Source: Cornus controversa (Eukaryota > Streptophyta > Magnoliopsida > Cornales > Cornaceae). From it: a stretch of 64,000 nucleotides of DNA. The position numbers and the translations under genes are program-made. The notes below the pieces were generated by a model, which saw only the letters and a list, made by a program, of their open reading frames with translations, did no database searches and was not told the DNA's origin. The stretch lies in NCBI GenBank assembly GCA_026545225.1, contig CM048845.1, positions 80,868,033-80,932,032 of the forward strand, read 5' to 3'. How positions within the stretch are numbered: the stretch's first letter is position 1; every line of letters begins with the position of its first letter. Positions 54,449-64,000 of the stretch are shown one piece after another.

Positions 54449-55834
54449 TTCGTCCATTGGATCAGTTACACCGACGATTGCTGCATGCTGAGGGAATGGA
54501 TTGTTGACAACGTTGTTTCCAGCAATGTCTATGCTCTTTTCAGCGATCTTTTTCTGTACTATCCCCCTGAATGCCCAACAATCAGTTAAACAATGTCGCA
54601 CAGCTCGGTGGAAGGGGCAGTAGTTCAATTTTAACTTTTCTTCTCTGCTAGGAAGTCTTTCTACAGCGGGTAAGGTGACAACACCATCTTTGATCCACTG
54701 AGTTAATAATGATATAGCCTCTTTAATACCAAATGGCAGAGGTGCGGGTTCCGGCCGTCGGACTCTCCCTGCATTGCTGCTCATCTGACTTGGAGTTGCC
54801 GCAACAGTAGCCCTCCGTGGGAAGACATTTCCCTTGGCCGGTGGTGGAATAATTTCTCCCAGGCGTCTGGCACTATTCATTAGGGCAGAGAAGGTCTTTA
54901 TCTCATGATTAACTAAATGCACCCGATACTCTCTTAACATACCATCCACACATATTTTTATCAGTTGTTCTTCTGAGGTCGGCTCAAAACATTCCAATGA
55001 CATCTCGCGGAAACGTTTGACATATGTGACTACCTCTTCGCCCAACTTTTGCTTGTGCCGAGTTAGTGACAACATTGTGACTCGCTCCTCAGTAGTGAAG
55101 AATTTTTCATAGAATTTAGCCAGCATTTCTGCCCAATTTAACACTGTTCCTGGCACTAAGTTCATATACCAAGTATAAGCTCTTCCTGTGAGGGATTTTG
55201 AGAATTCCCTGAGTTTAAGCTGTTCATCATTTCTGTAAGCACCTAACGCGTCCACGAACCGCGCGATATGCTCCCTTGCATCTCCTTCCTTGCCGTCAAA
55301 CTGCCTGAATTTTGGAGAAAAGTATCCCTCTGGATATGGCATTAATAGTATGGCGGGATCATAAGGCGGCGGGACCTCAATATCCACAGTTGTATTCTTT
55401 TTGGAATTAAGAATTGCTTGTAATTGCTCAATGGTCACGAACGAGGTGTTAACATTATGCTGGATATCATTGTCAGATTCCTTTTGGCTAGGATTTTCTG
55501 TCACATCCGGAGCTATTATCTGTGGTGACTGTCCTCGACTGGGAACAAGTGATCGCTCTGCTTTGGGACTAGACTGCTGAGTTCGCAAAAACTGTAGGAT
55601 CTGCACTTGAGTTTCTTGGATGTTTGCTAGTACTTGGAGCATCATTGGGGGGATATTATCTTAAGATTGTGGAGGAGTTACAATTATTGGTGGATTCTGC
55701 CTTCTTTGTACTTTACATCTTTGTTGAGGAACCCCTGAATTGACAGGATTGACTGGATCTGAATTTTGATCAGCTCTCTGAGAAGTTGATGCAGCTTGCT
55801 TCCCTTTCCGCTTAACATTCTGCTGACCAGCCAT
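54446..55834 (-). pseudogene. Gag of element 2
   Basis: Gag forms the particle that packages the RNA. The first ATG downstream of the primer site is at 55834 (MAGQQNVKRKGKQAAS), after a leader of only about 30 nt from the LTR. TAA at 55663-55661 interrupts a low-complexity N-terminal zone. The open part includes the retrotransposon gag core, FRQFDGKEGDAREHIARFVD, RAYTWYMNLVPGTVLNW, FYEKFFTTEERVTMLSL and VVTYVKRFREMSLECF. It ends with a zinc-knuckle-like CPFHRAVRHCLTDC near 54620-54580. Confidence 0.88.
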
Positions 55835-55849
55835 GTGAAAGGCAATCCT

Positions 55850-55867
55850 CCCCAGTGGAGTTGCCAA
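55850..55867 (-). promoter_or_regulatory. Primer-binding site of element 2
   Basis: TTGGCAACTCCACTGGGG on the minus strand directly follows the 5' LTR (one-base gap), where reverse transcription is primed by a tRNA. It resembles the TGGCGACTCCACTGGGG form found in other plant gypsy elements. I do not assign the tRNA. Confidence 0.7.
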
Positions 55868-55868
55868 T

Positions 55869-57040
55869 TGTAAATAGGTAGAAGAGTTCTGCTATGAGGA
55901 GTGACTATCACAGGACTGGAATGTAAGAGTTGAGAAGGATCAAGCTGATGAAGTAACCGAGAAATAATAATAGGAATGTGAGCTGGGTGCTAGGTGGGAG
56001 AGAGAGAAAGCAAGAGTGATTCGGAGAGGGAGGGGGCACCAGAATGATCCACATGTCACCACGCCATAGGGTATTTATAGACCTCAGGCATGGGGCTTAT
56101 GACAACTGTCATCCTATGTGGCACTTGGCCACGTATCCCTTCCTTCACCACTCCCGGTTGTAACCATGAGCCTATACCCCTCGCGGGCTTGGTTATACCC
56201 ACGAGAAACGTTGTGATGGTGCCCGCGTAGAGTCACACTAGCACAACTTTAGATGCTCATGGCCCAACAAGCCTTCCTCTCAATCCTCCATACCACATTC
56301 AACCCACCTTCCCGCCTGGGACCATGACGCCATATGCTCTATTATGACACCATGATCGCTCAGACCATATCACAGCCTGTACCTGTGCCTAAAATGGTCT
56401 GTGGGACACCGTAGCCTCATACTAATTCCCACTCCTCAATGCTAGAAGTAACGTCGCGACAAGTTACTTTCCATATTGAAGACAGGAATTAATAGTCTTC
56501 TACATAGCCCCTGCTACAAGGGTAACCACTCGGGATTGTGAGCTGGTTAAGCCACACAATGACCCATTCATCCATGGTTCCTTGTAACCCTTGAGAGTAT
56601 GCCATGATTGTTAATTTAGAAGTGTCTTATGGAATCATACTCCTTTCAGAGTTGGTCCCAGAAAACACAATCTAATTACCAATCATAACATGCTCGTCAG
56701 AGAGGATTGCCCCCAATCTTTTCACTCCCTGTGCTCCTGTATGCTTTGCTAACCCCCCATAGGGAATAAGAATTCCTTTTATGTAAATATCCCTACGCGG
56801 GGGAAGGTCCATCCCTTCGCGGGGAAGGGCTGACCTTGCGCGGGGAGAGACTGCCCGCGCATGGGTTAACCACGCGGGCGCCTGTCCCCCGCGGGCTTAA
56901 CCCATATGCGGGAAGGGTGGCCCCGCGTAAGGCTTCTGGTGCTGGCTGGCTTTTGGTGCTGAGCTTTATTCCCTTCGCTCACTCTCCTTTTCCCCTATCC
57001 TTTATCCTCCGTTGTTCTCATGTGTTAACCCTTATTTACA
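55869..57040 (-). repeat. 5' LTR of element 2
   Basis: 1172 bp, the promoter-bearing LTR for gag-pol. A TATA box CTATAAATAC lies at 56080-56071 on the minus strand. Transcription should start near 56045, leaving an R-U5 of about 175 nt. Confidence 0.93.
56071..56080 (-). promoter_or_regulatory. LTR TATA box
   Basis: GGTCTATAAATACCC on the minus strand. The equivalent in the other LTR (near 44780) has TATAAATACC with one nearby change. Confidence 0.65.
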
Positions 57041-57045
57041 AAGAC

Positions 57046-57450
57046 AATCGAACTCAAATAGTGATATGTGTCCTCTTCTCCATTTTCTTCTCATTGAAAA
57101 ATTAATACTTCGAGAAGACGAAGTTTTCCTTAATTAAACCACACGACTTCTCATCGACCGGCCGGGGTTGGATAAGAATTGAGAAAACATGTGATGGACC
57201 AAAACGACTGATAAGATATTTGGCTCAAAATTCTAAAATTCTAATAGAAAGATACATTTGATGTATGGCCTCAGATTCTCAATCCACCATGCACGCGCGG
57301 CCTCATTCTCAACTCAACTATGAATGCTGACAGAAAATGTTTACATGAATGATGGTAGTTGAAACAAATCAGAGACTTTGGTGCTAGTATTTATTTGCAT
57401 GGTTGGCTAGGTACGTTTCTTTGACATGTCAAAGAAGAGAACAAAATAGC

Positions 57451-57481
<31 letters not shown>

Positions 57482-57743
57482 AACAAGTCTTAAATATTAA
57501 TCACGTTCGAATGACCTTTTACTGTCATAGTGAGTCTTAAAATAGCTAAAACTCTAATATGTATTATTATGCAGTATAAGTATTAATGTCCATACCATCA
57601 TTATATGAGTTGGTAGTGTGTCATTCTATAAACCTGCGATATCAAATGATGGAGATCATGCACATGCAGTGGTCCAAGGAATTAATTTTTCTTCATTTTA
57701 TGAAAAATGCTAATTAAACTCTATAATTGCATGGTTTACCAGG

Positions 57744-57784
<41 letters not shown>

Positions 57785-57809
57785 TACTTAGCATCACTAT
57801 TTTATATTA
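57046..57809. other. Intergenic, no gene seen
   Basis: AT-rich with (TA)n tracts at 57450-57477 and 57749-57781. Before element 2 inserted, it was continuous with the sequence left of 44573. Confidence 0.5.
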
Positions 57810-59206
57810 GGGAGCTGATATTGGCGCTCCACGAATATTCTCTGACACTCCACTTTCATCTTTCTTTTAAATAAAATTATAAAGGTATCCCTCTTTTATA
57901 CAATCTTTAATTCTTATATTTTTAATATTCTAATTGCTCTTATTTGATAAGGTTATATAATTCTTGGATTCAAATTATAACTTCTTTCTCACGTTCCCTC
58001 TCCTTTTTTTGCGTGAAAATATGTATTCTCTCTCATGTTCCCTCTGTCCTCAATGTCTGAGTTAAAGGAAGTCATTAAAATTATTAAGACAAGTAGTATT
58101 GAAGATATTTCAGAAATACAAGTAGTATTGAGTTGGTTTTAAAAAAAATTATTTTTTTCTTGTTGAATCAATTTATCAATATTTATTATAGAATTAAAAA
58201 TTTTTAGGATTCAATATAATGATTTAGAGAGTATCGATCAAATGTATATGATTATGATAATAAAATTTATGTGATTAGATAAATTGGAAAGAAGTTGTTA
58301 ATAATAGATTACCTAGAGAAATATTCAAAAAGTATTTGAGTTGGAAACAAACATTATATCGAATAAAACCTATGTGAAAAAAATTAATTGTATTTAAAAT
58401 AAAAGAAAAGTTTAATTTTACTTGAATAAAAATTATGATATATAGTTCTTTAAGAAAACTAAGGAAAACTTTTTGATTTTAAAAGGGAACTTTTAGAAAT
58501 TAAGAGATGAATAGAGAAAATCGTGATTTTATGAAATCCTTTTTCAATTGTAATTGTCTTAATTTAGCTAAGGAGCCTTTGCACCAAAATTTCAAAAAAT
58601 AAAAAAAAATATGAAATCCTTTTTCAATTGTAATTGTCTTAATTTAGCTAAGGAGCCTTTGCACCAAAATTTCAAAAAATAAAAAAAATTAATATTTTGT
58701 TTTTCTTCCTCTGCTTTTTATTTCCCCCCCCCCTTCCTCTGTGTTTTGTTTGTTCACAAATTGATGTTATATTTTTTATTTTTAATTTATGTTATTTTAT
58801 AAATAAGAGACATGAAAAATAAATTACACATTTGGTGAGTAAAAGACAATATTTCAAATTATAAATTCTTTTTGTTATATAAGGTAGGGAGACAAACAAC
58901 CAGTTTTAATTAAAAAATGTCTAAACTATAGTATTTGGGTGGTAATAAATAAATCGTTCTATTTTAAACTTAAAGTAAAAACAAAATCAATCACAAATTA
59001 CTTGGAATAATAAGGATACAGTTGAAAAACCTTTTTTTAAGAAAGATAAAATAGAATTAAAATTGTGTCTTGATTTAGAAGGGCAATTAGGGTATTAAAA
59101 TAGAAGAATCAAATATGAAAAAATATAGGATTACTTTTGTAATTTTACTTTAAAAAAAATGAGTGGAATGTCAAAAGATATTGGTGGAACGCCAATCTCA
59201 ACTCTC
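57810..59206. mobile_element. Non-autonomous Mutator-like element, 1397 bp
   Basis: Terminal inverted repeats start GGGAGCTGATATTGGCGCTC on the left and GAGAGTTGAGATTGGCGTTC on the right (reverse complement). They stay alignable for about 45 bp. They are flanked by a perfect 9-bp duplication TTTATATTA at 57801-57809 and 59207-59215, typical of Mutator-like transposases. The interior is AT-rich, lacks a transposase frame and contains a tandem duplication. Confidence 0.85.
58534..58690 (+). repeat. Tandem duplication of about 79 bp
   Basis: Two virtually identical copies of a unit with ATGAAATCCTTTTTCAATTG, GTAATTGTCTTAATTTAGCT and AAGGAGCCTTTGCACC, each ending in an AATAAAAAAAA run. The near-identity implies a recent event within the older MULE. 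Confidence 0.9.
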
Positions 59207-59242
59207 TTTATATTATTATATTTTTTTGCATAATATATACTA

Positions 59243-59340
59243 CTTCCGTTTCAAAATACATGGATACTTTGAAAATTGGGTACTTCGGAAACTGTGACTC
59301 ACAATTTTCGAAGTATTCATATATTTTGAGACAGAGGAAA
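59243..59340. mobile_element. Stowaway-like MITE, 98 bp
   Basis: Terminal inverted repeats CTTCCGTTTCAAAATACATG (left) and TATTTTGAGACAGAGGAAA (right) with TA on both sides (59241-59242 and 59341-59342), the pattern of Tc1/mariner-derived Stowaway elements. The whole sequence can fold on itself around a TACTTCGGAAACTGTGACTC centre. Confidence 0.75.
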
Positions 59341-59342
59341 TA

Positions 59343-59907
59343 TATATATATATATATATATATATATTGACACACGCGAGTTTTATTGAAAACCTAAGTG
59401 GTATTTAAGGGAGAAGCTAGTAGCTAGGCCAAATAAATTAAATGGATTAATGAACCAGGGTGGGCCAATTATGACAAGGAGAGAGAAGGTGACATGTCAT
59501 AAAATGTGCATTCATGGTCAGCTTCGCAACAATTTATAACTCGTCATGAACATTGTTCTTGGATGCACGCATGAAAGACATTAAGCAGAGCTTTGATTGC
59601 TTAGCAAAATCTTTGAAGATTTTCTCAACTTTTTTTTCAATTCTATTCTCTCAATCATAATATGCATGACCTCTTAATTCCTTTTCCCTTCTTTTCCTCG
59701 GTAAGACTTGAAAACGAAGGCTATAAGTTACACTGACTTTCCCACTAATCAAGAGGTTAAGAAAAATATATCATAGAAGATTCTCTTATATATTCAAAAA
59801 CTGCATTGATCATCCATATTATAACAATATTGTATTATCTTTAAGGGTAAAAATGACATTCTAAACATTCATTTTACTAACATAAACAACTTTTGACATT
59901 GACCACG

Positions 59908-59944
<37 letters not shown>

Positions 59945-61057
59945 CAATCTCGTAAGCAAAATGCTTTTCAAGCCAACACTGAAGTGTTGGGCCAAAAGCA
60001 TCTCATAGTTGGAATGCCCTGGACTCAACATTTCCCTCACTTAAATTTTCTATACAGAAATTTTAATAAATATAAAAGTGTTTCCACTGAATTCTTAAAA
60101 AAATTCACTAAGGATTTAAAAAAAAAATTCCAAAATTCAAAAAGACCCCTCATTTTCTAACTCATTTGTTGAACAAGATTTTCAAAATTTAGAAAACAAA
60201 CCCCTCCTTCACTATTTATTATTTTGGTTAAAATTTTCTAATCATATTATTCTTAATAGTTGTCCCCTCTCAAGTAAATTCCTAACTCTGTCACTGTGTG
60301 TGCATGCACCATCTTGTGTGTGTGAGAGAGAGAGAGATTGCTTCCATGTTCTAGCCCACTTATTAGTTGTTTTACAAAGTTAACAAAGCAATTAAGTACA
60401 CCATGACTAATCCATCATCTCACTTTTGTCCTCCCCCTTCCTAAGTGATGTTTATAATGATATCTCCATACTAAACAAATGTGCTTCAGAGTGATAATCA
60501 TGATTTAAATTGCTAGATTTTCGTTGCAAAATTTTCCATCTTATATAAAGGTCCAAGACTATGAAATGTTGGGGCCTACCACAACAGCAAGTCTAGCTCT
60601 ATATATGGTGGTTGAGAAGGAACAACACATGATTGTTCCCAACTCCATATATATTACTTATCACACACTCATGGATCATTTGCTAAATCGACAAAAAGTA
60701 TCCCAAAGTATTATATATATATATATATATATTGATTAGAGGATGTTAGTGATTGTATGTTGAATATAATGACTGGTCGGTCTTAAACAATTCTGTCTGA
60801 GATTTAAGTCCCAGATTCGTTGGACAAAGTAGCAGTATCCGATGACCAGAAAATCCTACCATAACCAATTTAATTTAATTTAATTTGTTGCCGTGAAGAC
60901 AAACCCCACATTTAGAAAAGAAAAAAAAAATCCTTAGTGGATGGTTAGTCTCAATATATATAAGAAAAGGGGGCAGGGTTACGCAACTTCTACTAAAAAT
61001 TTCCTAGTTCAATACATATATTCTAGAAGCGCCAGCCCATTCGACTGGTCAATACGA
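59343..61057. other. Intergenic, no gene seen
   Basis: AT-rich with several (TA)n and (GA)n tracts. No conserved frame is found. Confidence 0.45.
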
Positions 61058-61490
61058 TGTAGCCCAAGAAAATAAGCCCACTCCCTTAAGTGGAACACGC
61101 ATAAACAGAAGCCCAATCCAATCCCCGAAGGAATAAATTGCCAACAAACGTGATAGACTCAACCCGACACACCCACATTCCCCACTTAACAAAATCATCA
61201 TCAGTCTAGACCACCTCCTACTTGGACGAACGAGCATCATCAACTCATCAGCCCAACCCAAGAAAAATTAGGATCGAAAGGAGCACACCCAAGTGAAGAA
61301 AAAGGACAAACATTACCAGCCTATAAATAGAAGTGAAAGGAGAAAAAAGGGGACGACACTCTGGTATGCCAATTAGCAAATATTGTAAAGACTCCAAACT
61401 GTTATACATAATCGTCACTTTCTATAGTATCAATTTTGAGTGTGTGTATGCTTTATTTAGTTGTTCTTATATACTTTTTGAGCATCTACA
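61058..61490 (+). repeat. 5' LTR of element 3 (start approximate)
   Basis: A TATA box CTATAAATAG lies at 61321-61330 and the LTR ends ATCTACA at 61490. The 3' LTR is outside the window, so the 5' boundary cannot be confirmed. Confidence 0.5.
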
Positions 61491-61984
61491 TATTGGCGCC
61501 GTCTGTGGGAAGCGAGGGAGAGAGGAATTGCGAGTCCACTGCCTCTAGTCCCCTTAGTTACTGATGGTAGCATCTACCCGAGCAGCCGTGTACGTTGAAA
61601 GTCCCACTCACCGTCATGGGGGCGAACCCGATCGTCCGAGCATAGATGCGATGCTGCGCTAAGTGGACTCACTGCAACGTAAGAATGCTGAGCTTCGTAG
61701 TGGAACACCGGGACCTCGACCTGTCTCGACCGATCGCTCCGACCATGTCAGTAGTCGAAATGAGGGAAGCTCCCACCACTGTTGGGAGTCGGCGCACCCT
61801 GGCCTCACCGCGGCTAACCCCGGTCCCGTCAAGCGAGCCGTACGAATGGATCCGAACCCGGTAGACCAAGCTTTGTGATGCTCGGCTGCACGCAAGATGT
61901 TGCAGGAACAAATCTAGAAAGAATTCGAGATCATCCGGTGGGACTTCCGGTCTGACACTCCGTTGGATCTCGCGGCCGAGGCAA

Positions 61985-62880
61985 TAAAGGAGTGTTGCAA
62001 TCCCCCTTTGCCAGCCATATCTTGAAGGCGAAAGTGCCTGTGAAATTCAAAATGCCTATGTTGGCTAGCTTTGATGGTCTAACAGACCAGATCAAACACA
62101 TTCATCACGTACAGCAACGAATGACCCTTAATGCTCGCGACGATGACCTTATGTGCTATGTCTTTTCTACCACCCTTAGCGGTCCAGCTCTGCTATGGTT
62201 TAAACAATGGCCTTCCGAATCCATTGTTAATCTCCAAACCTTTTGTGAGCAATTTATCTCACAATATGCAGGGAACCGGAGACAAAAGAAGACCGTTTCC
62301 TCTCGTTCACCCTCAAATAGTCCAATGGCGAGTCACTGAAGGTATTCCTTGTATGCTTCAATATCAAAATATCTTCCATTGATGGGTGCGACCAGGGTAT
62401 GGTGGTGGAGGCCTTTATGATGGCGATGAATAGTGGCACAGAATTCTACCGAGCGCTTTTATGAAAACCCCCCAGAGATATGAACACATTAAACCGAAAA
62501 GTGCAGGGGTACATAGTGGTTGAGGATGACGAGGTGAGAATAGCCCGACCTTCCACCCTTATCATCGTGGCCCCTCCTGTGAACAGGGTCCCCAGGAATG
62601 TGCCTAACATACCCCGGCCAGCAGTCCCGAGCAATTGACCCCTCAAGAAAAGACTAAGGCTCGAAAGAAAGGAAACACATTTGAAGGTAACGTTAAGTTA
62701 ACTTTTTCAAGAGACAGTAAATAGGGGGATCTTTCGAAATCCACCCCCATTGACTGCTCCACTTGAATCTAGGGACCGAACTAAACATTGTGATTTTCAC
62801 AAAGACGTGGGCTACAACACCAACGACTGTCGGAACTTGCGCAATCAGGTGGAACTCCTCCTGTCCTGAGGGGAGCTAGC
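61985..62880 (+). pseudogene. Gag of element 3
   Basis: The retrotransposon gag core is clear: PVKFKMPMLASFDGLTDQIK, HHVQQRMTLNARDDDLMCYV, FSTTLSGPALLWFKQWPSES and LQTFCEQFISQYAG (about 62030-62270). Frame breaks follow. Near 62790-62850 there is KHCDFHKDVGYNTNDCRNL, a zinc-knuckle-like box where the usual GH is GY. Stops and frame changes disable it. Confidence 0.75.
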
Positions 62881-63088
62881 CGAGTATGTATTGCTCGACC
62901 TAGTGACTCGATCGGACCCATCCCGATAGTACCATAAAGCCATTGAGGTCAGAGTGCCCCAGAAGGTGATTGATACCATTTATGGGCATGCGCAGCAAAG
63001 GAGTCCCGAAAACCACATGAACAAGGACCGCCGCCGGATGAAGACCCAAAGGACCATGGCGATGAGCATCGCGTAAGACGAACGCCTC

Positions 63089-64000
63089 GTGGTAGATATC
63101 ATGTTCCACAGATGGGACATACAAAGGGTCCAGTCCCCGCATGAAGACCCATTAGTACTCACTTTACCTATAGCAAACTGCGTCGTCAAATGCATCCTGG
63201 TTGATACGGGATCGAGCACGAACGTCATGATGCGTTACACCTTAGAGCAGTTAGGTTTCACTATGGGCCACGTTCGACAGACGCACAACCCCCTTGTCAG
63301 GTTCGATAGAACCCGAGTGACGTCTGTTGGCACGATCACCCTTCCAATCGAAGCGGCGCAAAGGACTCTAGACTAGACTTTTATGGTCATCAACATTAGC
63401 TCACCGTATAATGTAATCCTCGGCCAAGGTTAGATACATCGCATGAGGGGCGTTCCTTCCACCCTCCATCAAATGATGAAGTGTCTATCCGTCAATGGTC
63501 AGAACACTGTTGACATCCTGGGCGATCAGACAGTGGCCCATACATGCTAGGCTTTAGCCCTAAAAGGCATAGAACTAGCAGAGGCTGGCCCAGTGATCGA
63601 GCAGAATGCCCAATAGCAATTATCGTCATACCTAAGGGCCGAAGGTGAATAGGAGCTCGGGCGGACGCACACACCCTAGATATTGGAAGTCGTCCAGATC
63701 GACCCCAGCGACAATACCCGAACGTTCCAGATAGGCTCCCAGTCGACTGGCATGGAAAAAGAAGAACTCTGGCAACTGCTGTAGAATAATGTGGACATCT
63801 TCGCTTGGAACCACTCAGACATGACTGGAATCCATCTCAGCACAGCTTGTCATAGCCTGAACTTCAACCCATCCATTCAGTCGGTCAAGCAACGCTAGTG
63901 CCGGTTCGCTCCCGAACGAAACCGCATTATTGTATAGGAGGTCCAAAATTTACTCAACGCCAGTCTAATTCGAGAGGTGTTCTACCCGAACTGGATTTTT
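63089..64000 (+). pseudogene. Protease and start of reverse transcriptase, element 3
   Basis: LVDTGSSTNVMMRYTLEQLG (near 63200-63260) is the aspartic protease active site. Downstream the frame continues through stops with SSPYNVILGQG and later DIFAWNHSDMTGIHLS, FAPERNRIIV and NLLNASLIREVFYPNWIF. This is the lead-in to RT that matches the KAGFIREVQYPDWLAN block of Tat-type elements. The stops are mainly TAG and TGA at positions expected to be Gln, Arg or Trp. Confidence 0.75.

Larger units (their letters stand above)
44578..57040 (-). mobile_element. Complete-length Ty3/gypsy Tat-type retrotransposon (element 2)
   Basis: LTRs 44578-45750 and 55869-57040 are bounded by TG…CA and by a perfect 5-bp duplication AAGAC (44573-44577 and 57041-57045). 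Order on the minus strand: LTR, primer site TTGGCAACTCCACTGGGG, gag, protease, RT, RNase H, second RNase H, integrase. An opposite-strand gene follows, then a purine tract (AAGGGGGCAAA), then the 3' LTR. The second, archaeal-type RNase H and the extra gene between pol and the 3' LTR are hallmarks of the Tat lineage (Ogre/Retand and relatives). By eye the LTRs differ at about 11 substitutions and one indel in 1.17 kb, so the insertion is recent. Six stop codons disable the polyprotein. Confidence 0.93.
61058..64000 (+). mobile_element. 5' part of a third Ty3/gypsy element (element 3), truncated by the window
   Basis: An LTR ends at 61490 (ATCTACA). TTGGCGCCGTCTGTGGGAA follows at 61493, the usual primer-region sequence of many plant gypsy elements. 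Gag, a zinc-knuckle-like segment, protease and the beginning of RT follow in order on the plus strand up to the window edge. Many in-frame stops make it non-functional. The LTR start at 61058 (TGTAGCCC) is a guess. Confidence 0.75.

Noticed and set aside
49964..55834. UGA read as a sense codon (recoding) in the gag-pol of element 2
   Set aside because: Four in-frame TGA codons are striking, but two TAA stops are present too. APT and the PMD gene use standard codons, and transition-rich LTR differences give a simpler explanation.
1..64000. tRNA, rRNA, snRNA or CRISPR-like features
   Set aside because: No cloverleaf, rRNA core or regularly spaced repeat array was found. TGGTATCAGAGC-type strings are retroelement primer sites, not tRNA genes.

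Overview
This window is nuclear DNA from a flowering plant, most likely a eudicot. It is AT-rich, has long introns with GT-AG junctions and many (TA)n, (GA)n and (AAT)n microsatellites, and is dominated by LTR retrotransposons, RTE-type LINEs and small non-autonomous DNA transposons. I cannot name the species from sequence alone. Only one host gene looks intact: a six-exon adenine phosphoribosyltransferase (APT) gene on the minus strand, 34704 down to 21966, predicted to give 182 residues. Two host-gene fragments, from UTP15 and malate dehydrogenase, lie upstream of it.

Layout. 1-2667: end of a long Del/Tekay-like LTR. 4205-16154: a decayed Ty3/gypsy element with a TGTAC target duplication. 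It is itself interrupted by a tiny TRIM (4995-5565), two degenerate Athila-like LTRs (5604-8435) and a 2.8-kb solo LTR (11771-14600). 16165-17520: another Athila-like LTR remnant. 18031-18607: a hAT-like element with an 8-bp target duplication. 21966-34910: the APT gene. Its introns 4 and 5 carry nested LINE, hAT-like and Copia insertions. 36736-38053: UTP15 and malate dehydrogenase fragments flanking a foldback MULE-type MITE. 40340-40675: a second very small TRIM. 41440-42470: a decayed gypsy gag next to a primer-binding site. 43640-44400: an RTE LINE 3' end. 44578-57040: a structurally complete gypsy element of the Tat type with AAGAC target duplications and about 1% LTR divergence. 57810-59206: a non-autonomous MULE with 9-bp target duplications. 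59243-59340: a Stowaway-like MITE. 61058-64000: the 5' part of a third gypsy element that runs off the window.

The most informative object is the 12.5-kb element at 44578-57040. Its gag-pol frame on the minus strand (gag, protease, reverse transcriptase, two RNase H modules, integrase) has no visible frameshift but six in-frame stops, all explicable as single substitutions and mostly fitting cytosine deamination. Between pol and the 3' LTR it carries an oppositely oriented gene with its own TATA box and introns. That gene encodes a plant mobile domain (PMD/MAIN-like) protein. The older element at 4205-16154 has an antisense gene in the same place, but of a different type (putative gypsy-type transposon domain).

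All coordinates were read by eye from the sequence. Family assignments rest on recognised motifs, not on database searches.
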